A stretch of DNA of 64,000 bases, taken from positions 6,097,476-6,161,475 of the forward strand of contig JAZBQD010000034.1 in NCBI GenBank assembly GCA_036583965.1, in the 5' to 3' direction. This document shows, piece after piece, positions 45,465-57,497 of the stretch; position 1 is the stretch's first letter, and each line of letters begins with the position of its first letter. The notes below the pieces were generated by a model that ran no database searches, was not told the origin of the DNA, and saw only the letters and a program-made list of their open reading frames with translations. Source of the DNA: Prunella strophiata. Taxonomy: Eukaryota > Chordata > Aves > Passeriformes > Prunellidae. Made by a program: the position numbers and the translations under genes.

Positions 45465-45769
45465 TGTTATTGTGGAGCACAAACTGACACAACGCAGGAC
45501 AGCAGCTCTTTGTAAGGTGTGAGAGAGTAAAAAGAGAGAGTTTATTGAAATCTGACTCCATTTATAGTTTTCTGAAATCCCAGTGTCACTGGAGGGTGAC
45601 AGTGCCACCTCCTCAATGCCACTGGACAACCCAACAGTCCATCAAGTTGCTCTTCCTCCATAGAGGAAGACAAAACAATAAGTTATTTACAGAAAGTGTG
45701 TGAGAAAGTTCTGCACAAGAATGTAACCATCAGAAGGCTTTAGAGAAACTTAAAAAATCAGGGCGAACA
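45465..45769 (-). mobile_element. ERV solo LTR, 305 bp, ERVK-like, minus strand
   Basis: The ends are TGTT at 45465 and AACA at 45769, as expected for LTR termini. On the minus strand a TATAAA box (complement at 45561-45566) is followed about 20 bp later by AATAAA (complement at 45541-45546), and then a CTCTCTCTTTTTACTCTCTC stretch to the end. A perfect 6-bp direct repeat TTTTTC flanks it. Six-bp duplications are typical of class II (ERVK-like) integrations, while ERVL makes 5 bp and gammaretroviral elements 4 bp. No internal viral sequence remains, so it is a solo LTR left by recombination. Family from memory. Confidence 0.9.
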
Positions 45770-45775
45770 TTTTTC
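45770..45775. repeat. Target-site duplication, right copy
   Basis: TTTTTC immediately after the LTR, identical to the left copy. Confidence 0.85.
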
Positions 45776-48700
45776 CAGTGGTTTGGGGCTGCCATAAACA
45801 CTGGAAATTGCTGTTACAAAGATTCCTCCATTCTGCACTTCTGTTCTTGCTCAAAGCCCAGTTGTGTGACACAGCAGAGCCCCAGTGTGCTCCTGCCTGC
45901 TGGGTTTGGATTGAGCTGTTGTTAATTATTAGGAAATCCAGAGAGAGTTGGAGCTCTCTTTTTTCCCTGTGTCTCTGTAGGTGACAGAGCAGCCAAAGAG
46001 ATCCAAGACAACCTCCAGCAGATTCAGCTCTTAAAACCATCCAAAAAATAGCACACAGCAATTCTGAGCTGAACTGAGGACAGCCCAAACTTCCCCCCAG
46101 CACATCCCCTGCAACCACTGCTGCAAACAATTCCCCCCATTCCCCTCCCCACGTGAGGATTGCTGGGATATAAACTCACAGCTTCACCCAGGGTGTGAAG
46201 CAACAAAACCAACCTGGCAGGGACCAAAGATGAGAGAATTTGGGATAATATGAGGGGCAGCTGGGACCCAGCCTCAGTGGTGCCAAGTCCAGCTTCACTT
46301 GACCTTGGTCAAAGCTGTGGCTCAGCTGTTCAGTGGTTCCAGCTGTTTCTCCTCTCTTTCCTGGGAGAAATTCCCCCATTTAATTCCATTTTTTCCTGGT
46401 ATTTCATGACTAAGCTCTCCACCACAGCCCTCCCAGCACAGCTGGACTACAACAACAGTGTTAGAGGAATAATGAGAGTTTTTTCAAACCAGCAAATTTG
46501 AAGGAGTTTCATTAAATTTATGTTCTTCTGTCTCACAGGTCCTTTTGAAAATTACTTCAATTTAAGGTGAAATTAATCTTTCCTAAATATCCATCATGAG
46601 GGGCAATAAATTCAGCTATGGATACACTGAAATGTCCTTTGAGAAACATTAACTTAAAGTAGATGCTGATGTCACCAGGATCTGAGTATGGGCAGGAAGG
46701 TTTGGAGATGGAGAGAAAATGTGGGAAGCTCATTATTCAGATCCTTAAGTCCTGTGAATCTGAAAATTAATTATAAAATTTGATTTTTCATTAACAAAGA
46801 AGAGCAAACTGTTTTAACATATGGTACCAGATGTTATTGTAGGAAAAAAAAAAGAGAACTGAACTAAAGTTTCTGCTATTTCTCCAAATATGTTACTCTT
46901 TTCTCCTGAACTCTTAATTAATTCAGACGACATATTTTTTAAATAGTTATTTTTAAAAAGCATCTTTTGAAGACACTCCCAGTCCAAGATAAAGTTGTCA
47001 ATCTTCTCTGGAGGAGGAAAATGCTCAGATCTGGATTTCTGAACTGCATGGTTCCACAGCTGGAAATGACAACATGCAGAACAGAAGTGACTTCTTATCA
47101 CTTAGATTCTTGGAGTGAGTCCAAAAGAGATCTTTGCTCAAAGCTAAAACTCCTTTCTCATTCCTTTTCTTTCCCCCCAGCAAATTTGGCAACAGCAACT
47201 TTTGATTTGAACCAAGAAAACTTTCCCAAAGGAGAGTTTTGTTTTACATCTCTTAGTGAATAATAAACAGTGTTCATGTTAAAGGCAGAGACTTATCCTG
47301 CAATGAGTTTTCTTCTGTTTTTATGAACTTCCTGTGGGTTCACTGCTTGTTTTTTGCTCTGCTATTGGTTTATATTTTGGATCCAGCTGCCCTGGAGCAA
47401 TTCCCACCTAAAAGGAAGCAGCAGAGGGAGAGAAATTATGTAGAAAAAGGTGAAGCCAGACTGGGAATCAAAGGAGTAACAAGAGCATTCAGCTGTTTCC
47501 TGGGAGTTCACAGGGACATGACACAGATTTTTGGCTCCCAGGTAACCAAGCTGAGCAATATTCAAAGGTCTTTTTGACCCAGGGAAAATCTTTCTGGTGC
47601 AAAGAGAATTTCTCTGCTCTGGTGGAAGGTTCACATCAGATGGAGGTTGAGATTGCTGTCACACAGAATTGTCTGGTGGTGGTGATGGCTGAGTCTGCTG
47701 CCCAGCTGGGCACATGGCCACCTCCTCCTGAGACAAAAAGAGGATTCTAAAGGAACTGAATGTGTTATCCTGCCAGCAGCATCCCATTATTTCACACTGG
47801 GATGTGCCTGCCTCTGGAAATTCCTCAAGTTTCAAGCCTGTTGCTATAACGACTGTGCAACCCTGCAAGAGAAGCTGAAAACTTCTAACCAGGAATTCTG
47901 GAAGTCCATCCCCTTTTACAAACCCTTCATCTTCATTCTGGGATTTCTTGGAAAGGAATGATTGGTTACATATTCAGGGGTTAAAATGGTGTCCTGCTCC
48001 CTTCCACATATTTTGGGCAATTTAAAGTCTTAACCTCAGCAAAGATCAAACCAGTGGGTGCCATTTTCCAGGTGAGAGATGCTGGGAATCCAGAAGAACA
48101 TGCTGCTTGAACACACAAACTCACACTGCTTTATTCCCAGAGTGGTCGTGACTAGAAGCCAGAGTTCAATAATTGTAATTTCACACAGCACTTGCACAAG
48201 AGAATCTGACAATTCCATCTCACAACTTTTCCTTTGTATTGTTTGGATAATTACATTGTCAAAAATTACTTATCATACATTTAGCACTTAATACCCATTT
48301 ATTATGAGTTCATGTAACTGCTATTTAAAGAATAATACATGCTCACTCCTTTCTACGCCATTTGATGCCACTTTGATTCTGTAATTGCTGGTTTCCTAGG
48401 ATATTATGCCACAAAACCTGAAGAAATAATTGGTTGTTTCATTCCAGACAATACGTTCTGGAGTTGCACAGAGTTTTTAACTGGCAGATTTGTAACAGTG
48501 CAAGGGAGACGTGAAGGGAGTGAATGCCAGCCATGGAATGGGATTGCACCAGGCAGCTCCAGGAGCTGCTGCTCCCATTGTTCAAAGGAAAATTATCCCT
48601 TCTGCAAATGCTGGGAGTTTTATGCCTTTGGGGGATGCTCTCTGCAAGACTTTGGCAGCACGGGGTGGAACGAGTCCCAAATGAGATGTGAAAATGAGGT

Positions 48701-51344
48701 GACTAAAAAACCCCAGCTCTTTCACTGCTCTGCTATAATTACTTCTTATTTGCAGAGCACACGCTGAAATCTGCAGGAATAACTGCTGGGTTTGTGGGGG
48801 ATTGTTTTTGTAAGAGCCTGAAAGCAAAATGATGGAGTATCTTGCAAGTATATTTAAAAAGCACTATTTTAGCTGAACTTTTGTGGCTTGTTAACTCTGT
48901 TATCAAGTGGTGGTAAAATACTAATACATGTTCTTTTTCAGCATCTTCATAATCTGCATTTATTTTACAGCAAATCCTGTTGTTTGACTAGAAAATGTTG
49001 CTGCTTTTGTCTGGTTTTGAATTGTTTGTAAACTTGTAGTTGAAGTTACTGTCACTTTCCCTGGTGATATCACACAATTGTTGCACACAGTTTTCACAGG
49101 CTGTAAATAACTGGGCTGGAATTTGTCACAACTTCCAGATTGGTAAAGAACAGATAAAAGATTATGATTGTGGCCATTTTTATTTTGGAAGAAAAAGCCC
49201 ATGGCAGGAACTGTCACTCTTTCAGTAGCTTTATATGCTTGGCTTTTTTAGGAAAGCACCAAAATTAGGAGGTGGAGCAGACGTCACTCCATGTTTTAAT
49301 TTATTAATGAATTCTCAGGGTGGCCTGACCAGAGACTGACTCATCATCAAATCCATTCTCTGATGACAGCCAGACAAACCAAAACAAGTCATGTAGGTTA
49401 TAATTCAAAGTTTAGAACAGACTATTGAGCTTTATGGTACTTTAATTAAACACAGCAGGGTTCCCACCGTCATCTTAATTAAAAGAAACTTTCTCACTGT
49501 ACTCAACAAAAAGTAAATGACACAAGCAAATAAAGCAGAGGCTCTGTAATGAGTTGCAGCATTCTCAGGACCTGCCAACAAACTTTGTTGCTTTTACAGC
49601 CTACAAATTATGTACCTCAGGAGGATCTGGGAGAGATCAAGCCTAAAAAATGAAATAAAATCCAGCCTTCACCAGCAAATCCCAGCCCAGCCTTTTGCTT
49701 CCTTTCAGTGCCTCTGGTTCCAGAGCAAGGAAAGTTTGGCTACACCTGAGCAATGTGTTTAAGGGCAGGATTAAGGCTCACAGCCCTGCATGATGTGTCC
49801 AAAAATCACCAATTCATATCAAGCCTTTTGCTCAGATTTTTGCTGCTAGAAAGGCTGAAAGTGTGGCTGCCCATCCCAAAAAGGTGCCAGGCAGGTGGCC
49901 CAGCTGCAGAACTTGGGTTGGATGCTTCAAACCCATTTCCAAGTGTCTGTTGGGTTGTTTTAACACCACAACAAAACTCACAATAAAGCAAACCAAATCT
50001 AAAGCTCTGTCTGCCCTTCAAGGGTGTGAAGTGCCCCTGCATGCTGTGCATGTGATCTGAAATGCAAAAGCTCATGCTTGACCCAGCACCCCGTGGGGAT
50101 GCTCTGCTGTTTATAACCCAGCCAAAACAGAGCTGCATTCCCCTCCTGCAGCCTGAATTCAGCAGTTTGCCTTCATGAAATGCTGATGGCAAAGATGTCT
50201 TCATCAGCTGTGTGGTAAAGATTGCAGGTGTGAGCTGGACCATCAGCAGAGACAATTTCTACAAGAAGCATTTCCTTTTTTCTAAAAGATGTGGCAGATT
50301 GCTGATGGTTTTCAAGTTCACTTGTGTTTACCCTCTTTGATACACATGCACAAAGAAGGTGCTTCTAGAAAACAAATAAGAATTAAAGGTGTTAGAGAGA
50401 GATAAGCAGGGTTGGTGCTTACTGAAAAAACCTCAGCTGAGCCTGAGAAGCTGTGGTGATTTCCAGCAGTTTGTACCAGCTCTGATCTAATTATTTTCAT
50501 AAGAAATTGAAGATACTATTTTTAAATTTCATTTGTAAGGCCTGGGAGAGGTGCAAGGGGCTCAGGGGGTTGTTTGGCTTCATGGAAAAGCCTCAACCTG
50601 ATTTAGGAAGAGGAGCCTGATGCCACCAGTTGTCTCATGAAGGCCAAAGAGTAATTTATTGAGTTTCCACCTGAGCAGGCTGCACTATCTTGTCCAGGCT
50701 GGGAAAAGTCCTTCTCCCCTCAAACACTACATCCCACAGGAAAGTGGAAGATGGAAATATATTTCAGCAGATGCAGATGTTTGATGTTTGATACCTGGCA
50801 AATGTCAGAGTGGTTTTCTCCCTTTTACCCCCTCATCATCCCCAGTCATTGCATCTGCATTGTAGCAAGTAATTAGATAACTCATTGAGGTGATATTCAT
50901 TTCCAATTGCAGGTTGTGTACTGGGTTTCTCTTTAAAAAAAATAAAAAGTAAAAGCTTGTTCTTTTCAGCCTTCTCTTCCTCAGGCAAAAAGAGCTAATT
51001 AATGAACTCCAACCTCTTACCATTGTGGCTCTGTGCTGTTAATGATGAGAAATAAGAAAAGACCCCAGCACTCCCAGGGGAGAGCTGGTGGGCAAAAGGA
51101 AAGTTCTAGAAATGAAAGGGCTGTTGGGCAGCACTGCTTAAAGAGGGAAATCTGGGTGGCTCTGGGTGCTGCAGCTGAAAGGACCAGCAGGTGCCTCTGA
51201 GCACAATAAACCAGGAGGGAAATAGCAACCTGGAAGCATGTTAGACACGAGGGAAGGGTCTTTGTTTGCTCTTTCTGCTGCTGATTTAAGCATTGACTTT
51301 GAATGCAGAGTCCAAAACAAGCCTGCAGCAGAGGCTGCCCTCGT
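45776..51344. other. Unique sequence, no gene found
   Basis: Single-copy DNA with short open frames and no recognised product. A weak CR1-like segment may exist near 50540-50630 (GGGGTTG-type block), but it is too diverged to call. Confidence 0.45.
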
Positions 51345-51400
51345 TTTTCTTACTTATTTTCTTTCTTATTCTTATTATTTTCTTTATTATTCTTTTCTGG
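51345..51400 (+). repeat. Pyrimidine-rich low-complexity tract
   Basis: T/C-dominated sequence with repeating TTCTTATT and TTTTCTTTATTATT steps. Confidence 0.8.
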
Positions 51401-51689
51401 TTTAATGATAAGGAGTTTATTTTGGCCAGGGGGATGCTCTAGCCTCCCTTCTGAAAATGTAAAGGTGAGGCTGGTGTTGAGCAAAACAGGAGGAGAGGGA
51501 GGTATGGATTCCATGGGGGCTGGGGGCTGCTCTGTCCCCCTGCTCAGCTGCCCAGCACGGGTGGGAACAAGGAGGGAATGTCCCCAGTCAGCTCTGCTGG
51601 GTTCCCAGGGCTGCTGAGGGCCTCTCAAAGGGCACTGCTGATTCTCACCTGCCTTTCCAGATGGAAAAAAACCCCACAGTGCTGAGGAA

Positions 51690-51865
51690 TAACAGACTGC
51701 TCATCCCAGGGCTGGACACCCTGGGGTTGGGCAGCCTGGTCCAGGTGAAAGTGAGGGGTTTGGGAGAGTCATGTGGTTGTATTCCCACTTTATTTAGTAA
51801 TGATCACTTTAATTCGATGGTCTTAGAGTTCTTCTCCAGTCTCAAGGGTTCTGTGACTCTCTGAA
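51690..51865 (+). mobile_element. Diverged CR1 3' end
   Basis: GGGCAGCCTGGTCCAGGTG, and later GATGGTCTTAGAGTTCTTCT, CCAGTCTCAAGGGTTCTGTG and ACTCTCTGA, track the CR1 3' end (the ATGATCTTTAAGGTCCCTTCCAACC...ATTCTGTGATTCT pattern). Between them lies sequence that does not match, so the copy is old or interrupted. Confidence 0.5.
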
Positions 51866-52774
51866 TGTCTCTTTTTGTTGCCATTGCTGTGCAAAGGCGC
51901 TTGAGTGCAACTTGAAGCCAAAACTGTGGAGGCTTAAATTCCTGGGCTTTGAGCCTTTAGGGTGAACAGGGAGGATCTTCAAACTCTTCTGGAGGAAAAA
52001 CTTGGTGTCATCTGAATTTGTGAGCACAGAAACTAAATCAGTGTTTAAAGGCTGTAAAATCAGCCTCAAGTCATGCACAAAACTCCCATCAAACCTTAAC
52101 CCCCACTCCAGCAATTTCTGGGGAAGCACAGCCAGGAGACATTATTATTTTTATGTTCTTGATTTTAGGGCTCTGTACCAGGTTCATTGACCTCCAGGTA
52201 GCACAGCTGAGCATCCAAACTGGAGTTTCCACACCACAAACTGAATTTTCCAGGTTGAAAAATAACTCAGCTTCTCTTCCCACAGGACCTCCCAAGTTTC
52301 TAATGCTGAGTTTTACTAGATAGTGAAATAAATTTAAATGAGAAGTGCTGTGACTGGCTTAAAAGCAGAAACTATAGCCTTGTGTCAGTAGAAATTCACT
52401 TCTCCAGGTGTGGTAAAGTTCTCTCCTTGATGCCTTTCTCTCTTTGACATCCCCTGCTCTCTCAGCATCACTTTTTGCTCATGGTGACTCATTTGGGAGG
52501 TATTTTTGTTCCCTGGCATTTGCATTTTCTGTCACCCATTCCTTTATGTGTTCTGAACACGTCCAATCCTATTCCCTCTGCAAGGAGGAGAGACACAGTT
52601 TACAAAATATCTGTACAGTAGCTGCCATGAAAAGGCATTTTGCAAGCCAGGGATCCAGCCCTGTTTAAACCCAGAATAAAGCAACCACCCAAAAGAACTC
52701 AGCCCCACCATGCAGTTGATTGAAGAGAGAATTTGGTGAAGGTCCAGACTCAGCCTTGCACTGCAGTTTCTATT
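51866..52774. other. Unique sequence, no gene found
   Basis: No gene is recognised. GGAAAAACTTGGTGTCATCT near 51994 resembles a phrase seen in avian LINE copies, but the similarity is too short to call. Confidence 0.4.
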
Positions 52775-52850
52775 TTATGAATCATTAAAGAAAAAGACCT
52801 CCAAGATCATTGGATCCAACCTTTCAACCTTTACATCACTGGCAAAATTG
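52775..52850 (-). mobile_element. CR1 LINE 3' tip, antisense
   Basis: GAATCATTAAAGAAAAAGAC, CTCCAAGATCATTGGATCC and AACCTTTCAACC match the reverse complement of a CR1 3' end (GGTTGGACTTGATGATCTTAGAGG...AATGATTC). The recognisable part is about 75 bp. Confidence 0.65.
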
Positions 52851-54157
52851 GCATCGTGGAGCAAAGCTTGGTTTCAGTTAATCCAAGATCCAAAGAAGTG
52901 CTTTAAATCAGATTTCCAGTCCAACAACATAAACATGGATTCAATCAATTAATAAAAACAGAGCAATTTTGGTGTAGGCACTGTCTTCTCTGAAAACAGA
53001 ATTTGGCAGTGAAAAGATTTTATTTGTCTCTTATATGAACCATCTGAAGCTCCTGGATTTTCAGGGTTTCCTTTGATGTCCTTTAAGATGATTTATCACA
53101 AGGTTTGCTTCCTTTTTTTTTCCCCCTGTCTTTATCCTCCTTTCTCCTCTGTCCTTGGATATTTTGTTTCCAGTCCTTGATGGATCCTGGAAATACAGAG
53201 GAAAGAGTACAGAAATGCAAATAACTGGGGAAGTGTCAAGGTTGGTAAAATATATTCAAGAGAAGCCAGATATTTTGTGTCTCTGGGAATATTATTTGCA
53301 TTTTGTTCTCTGCAAGAAAGGCAGGGTTTTTTGTGTGTGATATTCTTATATAGACCCAGCATAGGAGAATCAACATCTCAATTTCTTAGCTATTTTTCTA
53401 ACTAATTTAATTTCTGTTCATCAGTTAATCCACTGAGATTTCTTTCTAAACAATATTGATGTCTGGAAAAGTATTGGTTTCATTACTTGCTGTAATGGAA
53501 TTACACACTGCCTTTTGTGCACTTAAAGTCAAGCTGTAAATTACAGAAATAACACTTGACATCTGCAGAGGTGACTCAATTCTGCTAAAGCTTTTGGATC
53601 TTTAAAATGCATTTCTGTAGCCATTGGCCCTTACACTTACAGTAATTTGGGGGAAAAAATACTATCATAAATCTCCAGTACAGGCTTGTACTTCTGCAAA
53701 ATGATTCTCATTATTTTCAAGGAGTAATTCCATACTCTGGCTATTGGGTTCATCTTCATTCAATTCTCTGAAAATGGTTTTTCTGTCTGCACTGCAGAAC
53801 CCACAGAGTCCATCAGCTCCAGGACCCAGTGGAGATTACCCAAGTCCTTTATTCTTCCAAACCTTCCTCAGAGAAGTTCCTTTTGATCTTCCCTTTACAG
53901 GTTCAATTTCTATGATCCATAAATATTTCCATACAATCCTTCAAGGTTTCAGGGAGCTTTGGGTGGAGTCAAGCACTGGTGAGGAATTCTTTCCTTGCTG
54001 CCTCTGCTGTGGTAAGAAAAACCCTCTCCTTGGCCTGTGAGGAGGTGAAAATCCTCCCTTTGCCAGAAGGGATCCCTTGAAACACAGCAAAATATTAATG
54101 TGGGAAACATCTACAAGACAGGACAAGGGGGAATGAGTTCACATTGAAAGAGAGCAG
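52851..54157. other. Unique sequence, no gene found
   Basis: AT-rich DNA with a pyrimidine tract at about 53110-53150. Nothing coding is recognised. Confidence 0.5.
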
Positions 54158-54391
54158 AATTAAATCAGATATTAGAGAAAAAAATCTTTACTGGGAGGGT
54201 GGTGAGGCACTGGAATGGGTTTTCCAGAGAAACTGGGGCTGCCCCTGGATCCCCTGGCAGTGCCCAAGGCCAGGCTGGACAGGGCTGGGAGCAGCCTGGG
54301 ACAGTGGAAGGTGTCCCTGCCATGGCAGAGGGTGGCACTGAGATGAGCTTTAAGGTCCCTTCCAACCCAGACCATTCTGTGATTCTATAAT
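54158..54391 (+). mobile_element. CR1 LINE 3' end, sense, well preserved
   Basis: The order is TCAGATATTAGAGAAAAAAA, GGGAGGGTGGTGAGGCACTG, GGCTGCCCCTGGATCCCCTG, CCAAGGCCAGGCTGGACAGG, GAGCAGCCTGGGACAGTGG, AGATGAGCTTTAAGGTCCCT and TCCAACCCAGACCATTCTG with TGATTCTATAA. It follows the CR1 consensus closely and is the least diverged copy in the window. It is noncoding. Confidence 0.93.
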
Positions 54392-54448
54392 TTATAACCC
54401 ATCACACAGAGCTGTTAATTTCCCTTAATGACTGAATATGGCATTAGA

Positions 54449-54545
54449 TCATATATATTACAGAATATATATATTTATAAATTTAGTATTATATAATATA
54501 TTATATATTATATTATATTATATTTTATATAATTAGCATAAATTT
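54449..54545. repeat. AT-rich (TA)n / (TATAT)n tract
   Basis: About 100 bp made almost only of A and T, with TATATATA and ATATTATATTA runs. Confidence 0.9.
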
Positions 54546-57252
54546 ATTCTATTCAGCAGTCATGCATCCATTACATCTTCTTAATGTACATCAGGAGTTC
54601 ATTCATCACTTTTTAGTGTACAATTGATTGTAGAACCCATGGCAGAAACAGGAAATTCAGATTATGATCTTCAACAAGTTTAATCCACACACCCAGAGAA
54701 CACTTTTAATTTCAGCTGTGTGCTTTGCTCATTTATTTGTTGATTGAAGGGGATTTTTTGAGGAGAGCATTTTTAACACATAAGCAGAGATGTTTCTTTT
54801 TCTCCCTTCTAAGATATTTAGCAGGGTTTGGCTGTGATTAAAATGCTCCATTGGAAATGGGTTGTTAGGAACAAGAAGAGATACTTTTAATGCATATTTA
54901 AAATATGCAATTAAACAAAATAAAATTTTTTAAAAAAGAGCAATATCCCAATGCATTTCTTCATTGACCTGGGTGATAAAAGACTTTAAATGTGCATGAG
55001 GGTAAAAATGGTGGAAATTCAGTGTTTTTCTCTCAGGGTCAGCACACAGCAGTGGCACATGAACTTCTGTACATCAGTTCCTCACTGACAGCACTGAGCA
55101 AATCATGCAGCAGGATTTTATTTACTCCAAACTACATAAAATTAAACAATTCATTTCCATTATAAAAGAGGATCCAAGATATTAGGAAAGCCAGAATGTT
55201 TCAAATCACATCATTGAAGGAAAATAAAGCTCTTCATTTTCAGCCAAAGGGACACAGATTGTTGGATGTAGCTAATTACATTTCATTAATTTTCTTCGTG
55301 TTCTTGCATTGTTGTTTTCCACTAATGAGGGATATAATGATCTGCCTTTGAAACAAAAAGACAAGAATTTGTATTCCTTATGCATTTCTACAAATCCCAA
55401 CCTTGACAGCAAAGGCATTGTATTTCTTATTAAATAACACCACTTTGTTTTTTTAGAAAGTAACAATTCTGTTACCTTCAGAACTGAATCCATTAATCCA
55501 TTTCCTTTTATCTCCTCTATTTAAGACTGTTCTGGTTGATTTCTAAATATTTTTGGGAGACTAATCTGTTGCAAAAAGTTTAGGTGACAGACTTGGGTGA
55601 AGTCTGCATGCATGGGAAAAGATAAAAATAAAAAGGAATAAGAAGTTGTAAGAAGCTCTCCAGCTGTTGGGAGCAGCAGAGCCTTGACAAGTAGAGCAAA
55701 CAGGATTTCTTATTTCAGCAAAGGATTGAGAGATTATCGTGCAGCCAATGAGGGAGCCCCTTTTACACCTTAAAGGGGCAAAAAATAAGATTATACACCT
55801 CTGCCTTTGAAAGAAGAGGAAAAACATCCCCTTAGAGCCACCCCATAGCTGTAGGTTTCACTGATTCAATGCACTGATTTTTCTCAGCTTTTGTGACTGG
55901 ACACAGAGCTCAGAGAGGAATCCAAGCGAACAAAATCTGCAAAAACTGGGGGGTGGTCTTTGAAATAGGAACAAGGGAGAGTTTTCTCCCAGCATTTTGG
56001 GATATCACAAAGAACTCAACATTTTCAGCCATGCACAGAGCACTGGGGGTGAATCCTCATTTCTATGGGAGTCATTGTGCTGTGCCTCCAATTTTTTATT
56101 TGAAACATCTTTGGTAATTTCATGTTCTCCTGTAACAGTTAAAAGTCTGACTGTGACTTTTTATTGATTTGTTCTTCCCCAGCTGAACAAAGCCATGGGG
56201 AGCATTGCAAGGAAAAGCTGACAGTGGATAAATGAGGAAGTTTTGCAATATTCCCCACACTCCCCTCCTCAGGGCACTGAAGTTTCACAGGGAGTCTTGC
56301 CCAGCTTCTTTCACCCAGAAATTGATCCCTAATGGAGAGGTCACAGTGGCACATCTCAGTGAAAGAGAAAATATTGAGAGAAATCATCAAGATCTTAGCA
56401 GGGGTTTGTGTCTCAGGGGTGGGATTGAAAGACTTTTTGCAGATTGGGAGAGACAAAAAAAAAACCACAGGAAGAGAAATTTGTCTTTTGGTAACTGTGC
56501 CATTGCAAGATTATTTAAATGTAATGTAAGAATGTTAATTAATAATATAAATAAGCATTGATTAATATTTGAAAACCTGTACTTGACATGCAATTAACAC
56601 AAATTGCACAGGCAATTATATGGGGAGTCAAATTATTTAGCAATTTTAAAGCTATTTATCTTCTATGCTAGACTTCTCTCTGAATAATTAAGCCAAATTA
56701 TGGTAGACTGTTTCATTTATATTAACTTAATATTTGCTTGCTAATATAGTAACAATTACAGTCAAGGTAGCTCCAGTCCCAAGTGAGTCAGGGCTAAAGC
56801 TAAAATGGAATTCCACAGCTGCAGATTTTGGGGAGCTCAGCACATCCTGAGTGCAGCTCAGATGGAATCACACCAGCACTGAGCTCTGCAATGAGAATTT
56901 ATTTACCCCCTGAGCTCTGGGCTCTTGACTTTTATCATGGCACATCTATTTTTACTGGGTTTTGTGTCTGTTCTGTTATTTTTTCTCACTCTGGCTCTGA
57001 TCCTTGCTGGGGATTTCAGTCCTGGTTTGCTCTTCACCTCCTGAGAGCTGCAGCCAAGAGGCTGCTCCTGTTCTGGGGCCTCACCTGCAGCTCAGGGGCA
57101 CAAACCAAAGTCCCAAAGCCCCAGCTTGTGACAGCAAGCGTGGGCAGACACCTCTGCCAGCCCTGCCTGCAGCATCTGGAAACCCACAGCCTGTCCCTCT
57201 GCCTGTGGCCTGCCTGAAAAATGTGTGGGTGAGGGGACATCTGTGCTGGACT
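54546..57252. other. Unique AT-rich sequence, no gene found
   Basis: No known repeat, RNA gene or exon is recognised. Blocks near 54880-54960 and 56500-56760 are strongly AT-rich. Confidence 0.45.
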
Positions 57253-57497
57253 GAGACCTGCTGGTCTGGGGACACTGGAACCAGGATCTGCTGGGTCTGG
57301 AAACACTGGAACCAGGATCTGGAGACACTGAAACCAGGTTCTGCTGGGTCTGGAGATGTTGGAACCAGGATCTGGAGACACTGGAACCAGGATCTGCTGG
57401 GTCAGGAGATGTTGGAACCAAGATCTGCTGGGTCTGGAGATGTTGGAACCAGGATCTTCTGGGTCTGGAAATGTTGGAACCAGGATCTGGAGACACT
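57253..57497. repeat. 31/22-bp minisatellite
   Basis: From 57277, five long units (31 bp, beginning GGAACCAGGATCTGCTGGGT) and three short units (22 bp, GGAACCAGGATCTGGAGACA then CT) alternate as L-S-L-S-L-L-L-S, preceded by a partial unit. Frames of up to 183 codons that cross it are repeat-driven. Confidence 0.93.

Noticed and set aside
50540..50630. Possible CR1 internal fragment
   Set aside because: Only a loose resemblance to the CR1 block around GGGGTTGTTCAGCCTGGAG; too diverged to call by eye.
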